From Glebionis coronaria (taxonomy: Eukaryota > Streptophyta > Magnoliopsida > Asterales > Asteraceae), in NCBI GenBank assembly GCA_025667525.1, contig CM046881.1:24935580-24999579 (forward strand): a DNA stretch of 64,000 nt, in the 5' to 3' direction. The translations under genes and the position numbers were made by a program. Below are positions 53,901 through 64,000 of the stretch, piece after piece. Positions within the stretch are counted from its first letter, which is position 1. The number at the start of each line of letters is the position of its first letter. Under the pieces are notes generated by a model. The model ran no database searches and was not told the DNA's origin. It was given only the letters and a program-made list of their open reading frames with translations.

Positions 53901-54532
53901 ATCTTACAGCCTCAAGACCTGACATCATGTTTGTTGTGTGTGCTTGTGCACGCCATCAAGTGAATCCCAAAGAATGTCATCTTTTTGCTGTGAAAAGAAT
54001 TTTTAGGTACCTAAGATGTTATTCAGATCTTGGCTTATGGTACCCAAAAGATTCTCCATTGGAGCTTATTGCATATTCGGACAGTGACTATGGTGGTGAC
54101 AAGTTTGATAGAAAATCCACAACTGGTGGATGTCAATTTCTTGGGAGTAGATTGATATCTTAGCAATGCAAGAAACAAACAGTGGTGGAAAACTCTACAA
54201 CTGAAGCAGAATATGTGGCTGCAGCTGCTTGTTGTGGACAAGTCTTATGGATTCAGAACCAGCTATTGGATTATGGGTATAATTTCATGCATACCAAGAT
54301 TTTTGTTGACAATAACAGTACTTTATGCATTATTAAAAATCATGTACATCATTCTAAAACCAAACACATAGAAATTAGGCATCATTTTATAAGAGATTGC
54401 TTTGAGAAAGGTTTAATACGACCAGATAGGGTAGACACAGAAGATAATGTGGCTGATTTATTAACTAAACCTTTTGATACTGGACGATTTCAATATTTGG
54501 TAACAAATATTGGAATGGTTAATCTCACTTAA
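50917..54532 (+). pseudogene. pol: Element F pol: protease, integrase, RT, RNase H
   Basis: The protease motif DSGCSRHMTR is followed by a frameshift near 51050. The 1044-residue frame (51029-54163) holds the GAG-pre-integrase segment, where the zinc-binding His of RRLGH in element C is Asn (RRLGN). The integrase D-D-E is visible in [17 protein letters not shown] and [11 protein letters not shown] linker follows with many Ala-Asp repeats ([25 protein letters not shown]). RT motifs are [38 protein letters not shown] and catalytic [10 protein letters not shown]. RNase H starts at [10 protein letters not shown]; a TAG at 54161-54163, in place of Trp, interrupts it, and the rest (STTEAEYVAAA, DNNSTLCIIKN, HIEIRHHFIRD, VADLLTKPF) runs to 54532. 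These motifs are typical of copia elements. Confidence 0.92.
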
Positions 54533-55781
54533 TATGTGTTTTGGAACCTTTTTGTAAAAGTATGTACAGGATAATGCATTGTTATTGGTCTTTGTGTGAT
54601 TTAGATTTTTCCACTTTATTTTTCTAACACTGACAAAGGTAAATTTAACGCTGACAAGTGTTATTTTGCCGTTGTTAGAGATATTATTGTCTAACGCTGA
54701 CAAGAGTTCCTTCAACGCTGATAAGTGTTGTCGGGGCGCTGTCAGCAACAATGTTAGTTTTGTGGTTTTCAATCTAAATGTGTAGGTGGTGTTAGCTTTA
54801 TGCCATTGGATACAGAGTTGCTTATGGATCTTTGAAGAGCTATTTGGACATGTTTTTGTTTATGGATGATGGTTGGAATATTTATATTCCTATCTTGACA
54901 TAAATTTTTAATGTTCATATATATTTTGAGAAACTCGTGTATCATAGTTTAAGGGGAGGTTTAAGGAAACTTTAGGACTCTTGGGTATTCTTATGATACT
55001 CTTATCACAATTCTAGATTGTGTCCACAGGTGAGTATGGGTTAGTTTTACTAAACCATGAGGCACTGTAGCATGCAGAGTTGAAAAACTATGCATGCTGC
55101 CAAGACATTTTTGGCCTAGAATTGGTTGTGGTCTGTTGGGAGACTTGGGAATATTTTTTTATGGGTTTACCTGGGAGTTACAAAGGATTTTATGAAATAA
55201 CTTTGTTGGTAAGTATTTTGGTTAGCAAGGGACACTTGAGGACATTTGTGTCTATCTTGCTTAAGCAAGTGTGCATAAGTGGACAGTGCTTGCCACCCAG
55301 TAATTATTATCAACTTGCAAGATATTTCCCTTAGGATAAATTACTTTGTTAAGGTCTTTTTCTTTTTAAAGATTTTTATTTTTAGACGCTGACAAGTTTT
55401 TCTCCAAACGATGTTAAGACCAATCGTGACGCTGACAAGGCTTTAGGCAAACGCTGACAAGAAAATATAGCCGTTGGGCGTTGATGAGTTATTTTTGACC
55501 GTTGACACCTAGTGGGCCCTACCCAGTTGTTATTTTTTACTAATCTTTGGCCGTAATTTTTGGGGAGTTGTTACTTTTAATTAATGCATGAGATAAGTTA
55601 TATTTGATTCAATATTTTCATCATTACTCTTTGAATATAACTGCCTCATTTTTGACCAATCATAATCATGCATCTCTCCTATAAATTTGGCTAACTTTTC
55701 ATTCTGGGTATTCATATTTTCTTGTCTAAACATCTTTCTCCTAGATTTTTCCCATATCGCATAACCTAAACAGTTTTCAAC
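54533..55781 (+). other. Element F spacer between pol and accessory ORF
   Basis: 1.25 kb matching element C 25656-26783. It contains CGCTGAYA motifs (54630-54745, 55384-55490) and the PPT-like TTTAAGGGGAGGTTT near 54948-54962. A 84-residue frame at 55080-55334 is not open in C and has no signature. Confidence 0.7.
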
Positions 55782-58700
55782 ATGGCACCAAAGTTCAACT
55801 CAAACAATCTGACATTGGAGTTCAACAGCCAACATAATATGGTAGCTTACATGGACGCTGATAATGATTTGTTCCCTCAGTATTCACAAATGGTGGCATT
55901 TTTAAATGCATCCTCCATAAGGTATGCACTTTCTCATGAACCACTAGTCCCTGTCGCACACATTAGACAGTTTTGGAATAATGTAAGTTCCACAACAGCT
56001 AATGGAGTGACGACATTAACATCTACTGTTCATGGTAGAACATGGGTGATCACTGAAGCTTTGGTTCGCCAAGCTTTGCGTCTTAATGACGCTGATGGTG
56101 TGACTACCCTTGCCATTGCAACAATAGAACAAGGTCTTAGGGAATTGGGTTATCCTATTCCTGCTGATGTCACTTTAAATAAATATCATAAGCAGGAATT
56201 TCCCTCAGATTGGAAATATTAGATACATGTCCTTCTTCAATGCTTAAGTCCAAAATGTACTGCTTTTAATGAAATAAACAGGTCCATTGCAAGTGCTTTG
56301 GTTTGTATGTCACGTGGGCTTAGGTATAATTTTTCAAAAATTATTTTTGAAGGGATGTGTAAAAATAAGGGAAGTAAAATGACTTTGGCTTACCCAAGAT
56401 TTTTGCAAATGGTGTTTGATTTACAAGAATATTGTCTTAGGGATCATGACCATTTTTATGAGATCCCTAAGCAAAAGAAAACCATTTTTGACAAAATGAT
56501 CTCCACAAACAGACCTATACCTCTCACCCAAGCCATGCTTGAAGTAATTCAGGCTGCCCAACCACAACCAGACCCTGAACCTCAACTTGAGCCTGTCCTT
56601 GAACCATTACCTTCACCTGAACACATGGACGTTGACCAAGCCAATGTCAACGCTGACACTCAATATGTTGGCGCTGACACAGCCAATCTCAACGCTGATT
56701 ACATCCCTGAACAATCCCAAACACCTCTTAACCAACCAACACCCACACAATCTACCTCATCTTCCACCCCATTATAATCTAGGTTAAATAAACGCCAAAG
56801 GACTACTGGAGTGTTCTCCTCTAGTGGTCCTAGCCATGTAGCAGAGAGAACCACCTCCACAAGTGTGGCTGGTGACATGGGTGAGGCTGGACCTATTGGT
56901 ACAGGCTTAGAAGCTGGCCAAGACAGGTCCAACATTGATAAGACCTCATCCATGCCCTATGATTCTATTTTGGGAGGTCAAATCCCCATTCTAGCTGAGG
57001 GCAGATTGGAACCTATGACATTGAATGAATTGACGGCTGCTGTCATTAGCTTGCAAAAGCAAAATGTCAGCCTTGTACAAATTGTCAATAATCAGGGCCG
57101 TGAACTCCAAGCATTGAGGGAGCGGGTAACTGTTTTGGAGAATCCTAGTAGAAGGAGTAGGATGGAGGAATCTTCCAAAGGGGAGGATGAAGTGGATGAG
57201 CTTATACGTACTGCAAGTGAAAGGAGTTCACATGATGGTGGATCCTTAGATATTGCTGAAGCTCTTACAAGCCTGAAGAAGCATCCTGTCATTGATACGT
57301 CCAAGGTAACTCGATTAAACTTGGAAGGATCTTTCACAACAACAATGCAACATATTACACAGGACGCTGTTGCAAGCAAAGTGGGCGCTGATACAGGTTT
57401 GAACGCTAACACATCCAGCGCTGACAAAGGTAATCGGGGCGCTTATAAAGGTAACTTGAACGCTGACAAAGTTGCAGGTGGTGTTGATGTATTCCAGTCA
57501 TCAGCAATCATCAAAGATGTGTCCACACAGGTTTCTTCTTCTACCTTACCAATTATTGATCCAAAAGACAAGGGTAAGGGGCTTATGGTTGAAGAAGATG
57601 TTCCAAAGAAAGATGCAGCACAAATTGCATTTGATAAACAGTTGGCTGCACAACTTTTGGAAGAAGATTTGAAGAGGAGTGGTACATCACCATTTGTAGT
57701 CACTGAGAGTGAGGATGAAAGTGATTAGGAAAGTGACAAAGGCAGCTCAGATTCAAGTATTCAAATCATTGAAGATCCAGAAAGACTTGAATATGGGGAT
57801 GAGTTGGCAAAAGAAAGGTTGAGAGATTTGAAGAAGCAGGTTGATTTTGACCTTCCAGAAATCACCAGAATGTACCATGCTTGGGAAGATAAGGTAATGG
57901 ACAACCCAGGGATGAGCATATCAGATCAAATTTGGGGGTTGGAAATTCTTCTCAGGGTACAAGATGATATAAAGGTGATTTTGAAGTATAATGCACAAGA
58001 GGTCAAGACTTGGCTTAGAAGAGATAGCAGGCAATTGTATTACAAGTTGCTTAGATGCCATCAACCTGGATGGACATACAAGAAGTTGCTGGCTTTATCT
58101 TTTGAGGAGCTAGAGTACAGGGCACATCCTATTTGGAGGCATGTGCAAGAAAATAATGTCTTACAGTTTCTTTCAGAAGAAAGGAAACAGGAGCTTGCTG
58201 AGGAAATGCAGATTGAAAAGGAGATGAGGATTGCTCAAAGACTAGTGAAGAAAGGAGATCCTCTCCAATTTCCCAAAGATATGGATGTGTATGATCCAAG
58301 TGAAACTGTCATAAGGAAGCATCTCAAGGTTTATCCATTGGAAGCTTCAGATTTGGTTAATGTAGTATCTCTAGATGCCAGAAATCCAATCATAAGTTTT
58401 GATGAAGATAAGTGTGGATTTTGGAAGATTGGCAGATTTGGGAAGGAGGTACACACTTTCACTTCGATTATTTCTATCTTTGCAAGCATAGACAGAGAAG
58501 ACTTGGTGCATCTATGGAGATTGATAGAGGCCAAGTATAAGGCTGAAGCACCTACTCAGCAAATGGAATGAGACTATGGCACACATTTTTGACTTTGTGT
58601 GGTCCAAGGGAAGCAGATCCTGCTGTATGGAAGGATCTTGAAGATGACCTCAGTGGTCTTCATTAGAGGCTTTATTCTACTTGTGGTGTGTTTCATTTGA

Positions 58701-58876
58701 GCTCTACAAAGTTTTCAGAGTATCTACTTGTGGATGCTGACTATTTCTTGTCCAAAGAAATATTGGAGAAGATGAAGGAGACACCCTTGGAGATTGATTA
58801 TACTAGTGACGTGGCCAAGGACTTAATTAGATATGTTTATCACCAACATAGGAAGTTTTTGTAAGATTCCTCCTAG
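55782..58876 (+). pseudogene. Element F accessory ORF, multiply broken
   Basis: It is collinear with the 1032-residue element C protein. Breaks: a TAG at 56220-56222 where C has Leu; a TAA near 56775 where C has Gln; a TAG at 57726-57728 in the acidic linker; a frameshift near 58553 in the C domain; and an early TAA near 58862. The N domain (VPVAHIRQFWNNVSSTTANG), coiled-coil-like middle and C domain (LPEITRMYHAWEDKVMDNPG) are still clearly readable. The Pro-Gln run of C is nearly absent, so that repeat expanded or contracted recently. Confidence 0.88.
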
Positions 58877-58921
58877 CCTTTAGTATTTATTCAGAAACTT
58901 GATCATTAGAGTGGATATCAA

Positions 58922-58935
58922 GTTTAGGGGAGGAT
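58922..58935 (+). other. Element F polypurine tract
   Basis: GTTTAGGGGAGGAT directly before the right LTR, as in C. Confidence 0.85.
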
Positions 58936-59480
58936 TGTTGGGAATAAATTATGGGTCAGTTCACTAGACGCTGAAAAGAAGAGTTCAAGCGCTGATAAGA
59001 TGACATTGGACGCTGACAGCCAAGCGTTGACAGTGAGGAAAGTCAACGCTGATAGCCTGGAAGACAAGCACTGATGGAAGTTATCTTATACGAATCTTTT
59101 GTTTATTTGTTTCTTTATTTGTATATGGTAAAGATAAACTCGACATTGTATTTTCCATTATTATCTTTACCTAGAATAGTTGATTCGTAGCTTCTTGTAC
59201 AAGACTTCTTAATCTATAAAAGAAGATCTTTTAGGTTAATGTTGATTATCAGTTATAATAAGTTTTCACAAGTATTCGACTGTTAAACCTCTTTCATTGT
59301 AATCATGTTCGATTATTCTAATACAAGTGAAAGTTTGTTTAACATCTTTGTGTTCTAGATTAAGTGTTAATTCCGCATAACACTTAGTTACTTTATTCAT
59401 AAGCAAAGGTTTCTCTACGTGTATTACTTGATCTAATCTCGTATACACAAAGCTTAATCGATCTAAGTTTGGGATCAACA
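58936..59480 (+). repeat. Element F right LTR (545 bp)
   Basis: TGTTGGGAATAAATT to GGGATCAACA; TATA-like box 59213-59222. Followed by TSD TTAAG (59481-59485) and the rest of element D's LTR. Confidence 0.95.
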
Positions 59481-59485
59481 TTAAG

Positions 59486-62366
59486 CAGTTGTATTGTCAT
59501 ATTTTTGTACTTAAAAAAAACCTTGAACAAGTCCAAGACTGCCTATAAGCCTGTAAGTCCTTTTGTTCTTGCTGAGGTCAAGAATTTGGCTTGTGCTTTG
59601 GTGAGGATTGTTCATTGAGGTGTTTCTTTAAGTGACATAAGTCACAAATCAACTAGCTTGAGAAATATTGGAAGTTGGTTATACGTTTTTATACCAAAAT
59701 CTGTCTAAGTTGTTTGCTAAGTGCTTTTGGTTCAACAACTTGTAGATTGAACTTAAGGGTGATCATAGCCTCATAATCTTGGTTGATTAAGGGGTGGTGA
59801 GGCCTTAAGGAAAGGTACAAGGCTTATGAGAGCCTAAGTGTTGCAAAGACTTAGTCTTTTGTCACCTTGATTTATCTTATTTGTGCTAACCTAGGCTCAA
59901 GCCTTTGGCTGGGCTTATTTATTGTTCTTAGCAGTGGAAGCTGGTGCTTGTTCTTGCTAGCACCTCAGCTCATTGATTCCAATGTGTGGATGTACATCTT
60001 GGAGGTTTGATTCTCAAAACTTCATCTTTCTGATTAAGTATTTGTGTTCTAAGTTATTTTGATATTCTGCTGGTATAAGTGTGTTTTTATGCCTGCAAAT
60101 TGGTTCTTGATTCATATGTTGTGTGTTATGATGCTTATTTGGGCTTAATTCAATCTTGAGAAGACTTTTACTTTGTTAAAATTTGTTTTAAAAAGTTAAA
60201 AGGGTGTTTGGGATTGACTGTTGGTTCAAATTTGTGTGATTTGGAGTTGGCATTGTGGTGTTGTTTGAGTGTGTATCTGATATTGAGGTATTAGTGTTCC
60301 GATATATGCAAGTTTTGTGCCTTGAAACACTTAATCAAACATTTGGCTATAAAATCTTGAATATTTGTTGTTTTGCTCTGAAATCTTGTGCACACCTAGT
60401 TTTCATGTTAATCTAGGGCTAACAAGTGTTAAATCATTGTTAATGCAACCTATGTGATAGATCTGAGGCCTTGCATTTTTGTGTCAAGTAGATCAGCAAA
60501 TACTGTTCTTGTGTTCATCATTGTTCATCAGTAACTGAATGTGCTTGGATCTTGTTCATTTGTTGGATTTGTTGTGTTTCTTTAAGTTGTATTGAGCTTG
60601 TGTATGCATTTGGTGGTTTGTGGTTAGCTTATTCTTGCTTAAAGTGCTTTTTGGTGAAATTTGCTTATTGTTCATAGTCTGGTGCATATGTGGTGATAAA
60701 TTGATTAAATTGTATCAATTGGCTGTGTGAAATTATGTTTTTATTGTTGATATTGACTCCTTGTGATTAACTGATCACTTGGGTGCCTTTTCTTCCATTG
60801 AATCCACACAAAACTCACATAAGACAAATAGTCAAGTAAGTCAAGCAGTGGGAAAAGTTTCCACTGCTCAACATCTAAAACTAGCCCCTGCTAGTGTAAT
60901 TTATCAACCAACTTATTAATAAGCTATTCTAGCTTATTGAGACTTGCAACAACTTTGCTTTTGTATTCAATCTTACTTATTTGACCCATTTAATTAATCT
61001 GGAGCTTTGTGGACTTTGACTTTTAGGTTTGACTAGAAAACGAATCAAGTTGACTTTTACAAAAGAGCTTATTGCTTAACCCAGCTTATTTAGTGGTTCT
61101 TTTTGAAAGATTTTTGGTTCATAAGCTTAGTTAAGCTATTTGTAACTCATTGCAATTTGAATCAGCTCTTGAAATAGCCTAGAACTCGAAAACGACTATT
61201 TTGTCGTTTTGTGAAGATAGCTTATTGCTTATTCAGGCTTATTTCTTGGTCTTATTTCAAATTTCTTTTTGCAAATAGCTTATTGAAGCCAAGAGAAGGA
61301 CGTGTGTTTAATTTCAGCTTATGGCATCAACTTATAACTTAATGGGCCAAAAAGCCCATTAAGAATAAGCTGTTTTGAAATAAGCTAGCTTAAGCTCATT
61401 TTCAGCTTTTGGGCCTTTGGAAAATTGTGTTTAGAATCAAATTTTAAGCTTGACTGGAGCTTTTGGGCCATTTCTAAGAACTTTTTCTTTTTGGGCCCAA
61501 TTCTAAGACCATTAAGGATCTATTTGGGTATTTGGCCCATTTTAAGGCCCAATAGGGGTATTTTTTGGTATTTTAACTTCATTTATGTTTTATTTAGGTT
61601 AAAATAAGCTAGTTTGCAAGTTTTTAGAGTTTTTTTTAACATTTTTAGATTTTTAATATTATTTTATTATTAAATTTCAATTTTCGTATTTTTTCACTTT
61701 TTGTATTTTTATTAGGTTAAACATATTAAGTTAGGAATTTTACAATTTTTAGATTAATTTTGTTCTCATTAGATTAATTTTTATAATTATTTTAAGTTTA
61801 ATTAGTTTTAAAAAGTTTTTAATTGTTTTTAAATAATTTTTAATTAGTTTTAAAATTTTCAAAAATAGTTTTAAATTTAGTTATGGTATTTTAGAGGTTT
61901 ACAAAGTGATAAATCTCATTTTGGGCTTCTTATTAATTATTTTGATTTTTTGGGCTTTAATTAGCATTAAAAAATTATTATTTAATAAATAAAAGGTATA
62001 AGTGAATTTTGATTTTTTGTAAACTCTTAATACATTATTTTGGATTTATTGCCATTTTATAGGAATTTTTAGGGTAATTTTTAAATTTTGTCACTTTTTA
62101 CGGTTTTACGTGCACGACTATCCGTCTTAGTTTAATTTATAATCGTGACCGTCATTCCTTCTAATTTCATTTCTTCTTTTCAATTCTCATAAATCATAAA
62201 CTCAATCATTAATCAATTCTTAACACAACGCACTTACCTCCTTGCGAAACGAACTTGAACTTCATTTGGGTCATTAGTGCTTGGTTTTCCTAAACCGACA
62301 CTTAATACTTTCCCTACTTTTACGCTCTTTGTTTTCCTAAACAAGAGTTGTAAATTCTCTACATCA
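59486..62366 (+). repeat. Element D left LTR, second part
   Basis: It continues D's LTR after F. Features shared with X and A: the hairpin at 60759-60782 followed by GTGCCTTT, the hairpin at 60846-60866, AGCTTATT-rich stretches (60900-61400), an AT-rich segment (61600-62050), a CpG-containing patch near 62088-62130 and the end CTACATCA. No gene is seen in it. Confidence 0.88.
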
Positions 62367-62371
62367 ATTTT

Positions 62372-62389
62372 TGGCGCCGCTGCCGGGGA
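62372..62389 (+). other. Element D primer binding site (tRNA-Asp type)
   Basis: TGGCGCCGCTGCCGGGGA, identical to element A. Confidence 0.9.
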
Positions 62390-63109
62390 GGCGTGTTGTG
62401 TTTTGATTTGGAAATTGTTGTTTTTATATATATCCATAAATATAATTGTACTAGTAGCACTCTACTAATACGTATTATCGGTTTTTGTTTTTTTGTGTGA
62501 ATACTATTACTATATTGTATACGTAGAACAATAAATTCACAAGTACTCCAAAAGTGTGAAAACACAACCTTGACTTGGGAGGTCATTACCCAATCATTGT
62601 ATTCGAATCTGAAACCAAACGAAAAGGCAAAAATAGATAAATACTTTCGTGAAGCTCGATTTTGAAAAATACAAACTATAAGGTGGGTTTAAGGCGATAT
62701 TACCCTAAGGAAAAAGGCTCTTAAGTGCTTCGCGCCGCCTCGTTTCCCTGCTTTCTTGTGAGTGTTTAGATTAAGAGAGCTAATCGAGGGTTTGCCAATC
62801 AAAGTCTTATCTAAGTATCATATATATTTTCTTGGTTTCATTTGATTAAACCCTCTTGAACGTTTTGGTGTTCCATCAACGTTCTAAAGTCATCGAAGGC
62901 GTTCACTTCACGTGATTGTTTTCATTCCTCGAGGCTTCTTTAATTAATAGATTTGATTAAGGAGGAGATTTGTAGATTTTTGTCTACTTAATACAATTCC
63001 AAAATCCAAAAAAAAGTAACAACAATAAAAAATACAGAAAAATTTGAAAAAGTCAAAAACACCAAAAGAATCTTCTTTGCTTATCCCCACGTTGTACGTG
63101 ACGTTTATG
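62390..63109 (+). other. Element D leader
   Basis: Non-coding, with blocks shared with the element A leader (GGCTCTTAAGTGCTTCGCGC near 62715; GAACGTTTTGGTGTTCCA near 62859). Confidence 0.65.
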
Positions 63110-64000
63110 CTTACTCGTAATCAAGCAAGACGTGCTCGTAAACGTCGTAATCGAAAGGAAAACACACCTACGCCACCACCTTCTAATGAAGAGACTCCAT
63201 GTGATGGAGTTGCTTCAAGCACCCACCAAGGGTTTTGGAGAGGCCATTGTGATTCCCGACATCCTTGCGGAGAACTTCAAGATAAAGACGGGTTTAATGT
63301 CTATGATTCAAGCCAACAAGTTTCGCGAACACGAAAAAGACAACCCACATTATCACATTAGGGAATTTAATCGTCTCACCGCGACTAGCAAGTTTAAGGA
63401 TGTACACGCGATGCCATTAAGATGATTTTGTTTCCATACTCGTTAGATGGACCCGCCAAGATATGGCTTGAGAAAGAACCCCCAAATTCGATTTTGACGT
63501 TGGGTGATCTCGTTTCTAAGTTTGTGAATCAATTTTTTCCACCATCTAAAACAACACATTTGAAAAACAAGATTTCACGATCTACTCAAAGACCTAATGA
63601 GAGTTTTTCTATGGCTTGGGAAAGGTTTAATGAAATGTTACATGAATGTCCACACCATGATTTTTCCGAATTGCATCAAATTGACACTTTTTACAATGGG
63701 CTTAATGATCATGAACGAGATTACTTAAATGCCGCCGCGGGTGGTAATTTTTTGTGTAAAACGACCGATGAGGCGTTGAAAATCATTGAGAATAGGTCTA
63801 AGGTTTACAACCCTCGTAACACACCGAGTGTTGCCAGTTTGCCACTATGGGTTCATCATCTTCGTCTCGTTACATGAGTACCTTGCAAGATGAAGCAAAT
63901 GAGGAGAATCGGTTTTTCGATAGGTTTTCATCCCTTATGACTCATTGGAAGGCACCAGATGCTTTGAATTCTGCATCGGTTAAGGCAGTTGCCAAGAGTT
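63110..64000 (+). pseudogene. gag: Element D gag, frameshifted, running off the window
   Basis: It opens MLTRNQARRARKRRNRKENT, an Arg-rich start like element A. A frame change near 63205 leads to the segment with MELLQAPTKGFGEAIVIPDI and MIQANKFREHEKDNPHYHIR. A further change near 63400-63425 leads to FPYSLDGPAKIWLEKEPPNS, KFVNQFFPPSKTTHLKN, HQIDTFYNGLNDHERDYLNA and AGGNFLCKTTDEALKIIENR. A third frame change near 63835 follows. Order and motifs match A gag, so homology is clear, but no single product can be made. The rest of the element lies to the right. Confidence 0.85.

Larger units (their letters stand above)
47359..59480 (+). mobile_element. Element F: full-length copia retrotransposon with RT and accessory ORF, mutated
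   Basis: LTRs 47359-47903 and 58936-59480 (545 bp each, about four differences by eye). TSD TTAAG occurs at 47354-47358 and 59481-59485. The order is PBS, gag, PR-INT-RT-RNase H, spacer, accessory ORF, polypurine tract. It is the same family as element C but keeps the RT-RNase H block. All three coding units carry stops or frameshifts, so it is now dead despite its young LTRs. Confidence 0.94.
46015..64000 (+). mobile_element. Element D: Athila-like gypsy element, 5' part, interrupted by copia F
   Basis: Its LTR starts TGATGAGACTGC at 46015 directly after satellite sequence (possible TSD GTTTG, 46010-46014). It is split by element F, resumes at 59486 and ends CTACATCA at 62366. PBS, leader and broken gag follow to the window end. 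Without F the LTR is about 4.2 kb. Protein and leader are closest to element A. Confidence 0.9.

Noticed and set aside
62234..62437. 67-residue reverse-strand frame over the D LTR end and PBS
   Set aside because: It crosses an LTR boundary and PBS, so it is chance reading.

Overview
This window is a plant nuclear repeat block. I see no host gene, no rRNA or tRNA gene and no CRISPR array. Everything recognisable is LTR retrotransposon or satellite DNA. PBS types are plant-typical: a tRNA-Asp-like site in the gypsy elements and a tRNA-Met site (TGGTATCAGAGC) in the copia elements. The gypsy proteins look like the Athila lineage. The copia elements carry an extra ORF after pol that resembles, from memory only, proteins abundant in daisy-family (Asteraceae) genome annotations. 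An Asteraceae source is therefore likely but unproven.

Left half (1-36388), nested gypsy elements. The oldest is B (Athila-like, 16870-36388). Its right LTR ends inside the ~700-bp satellite. Element X (3' end at 12059-16869) lies in B's left LTR. Element A (1-12058) lies in the 3' region of X. Copia element C (20612-30469) sits in B's reverse transcriptase gene, with target-site duplication (TSD) CCACA. LTR divergence read by eye agrees with this order: B about 5% over the short overlap, A about 1%, C none.

Middle (36389-46014), a tandem satellite with a ~700-bp monomer. Two alternating monomer types give a ~1.4-kb higher-order repeat. One monomer carries a ~300-bp foreign insert. Another is split by a chimeric retroelement (block G, 36560-40301) with different LTR families at its two ends and a perfect TSD, TCAGT.

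Right part (46015-64000), Athila-like element D. Its ~4.2-kb left LTR is split by copia element F (47359-59480, TSD TTAAG). D's PBS, leader and broken gag run off the window end.

How the parts relate: C and F belong to one copia family with layout LTR-gag-PR-INT-(RT-RNaseH)-spacer-accessory ORF-LTR. C has intact gag and accessory ORFs and identical LTRs but has lost RT/RNase H, so it probably moved in trans. F keeps RT/RNase H but is broken elsewhere. The most unusual signals are: the accessory ORF; a short CGCTGAYA motif spread through coding and non-coding parts of this family; hairpins in the gypsy LTRs whose stems differ in sequence but still pair; and the chimeric block G.
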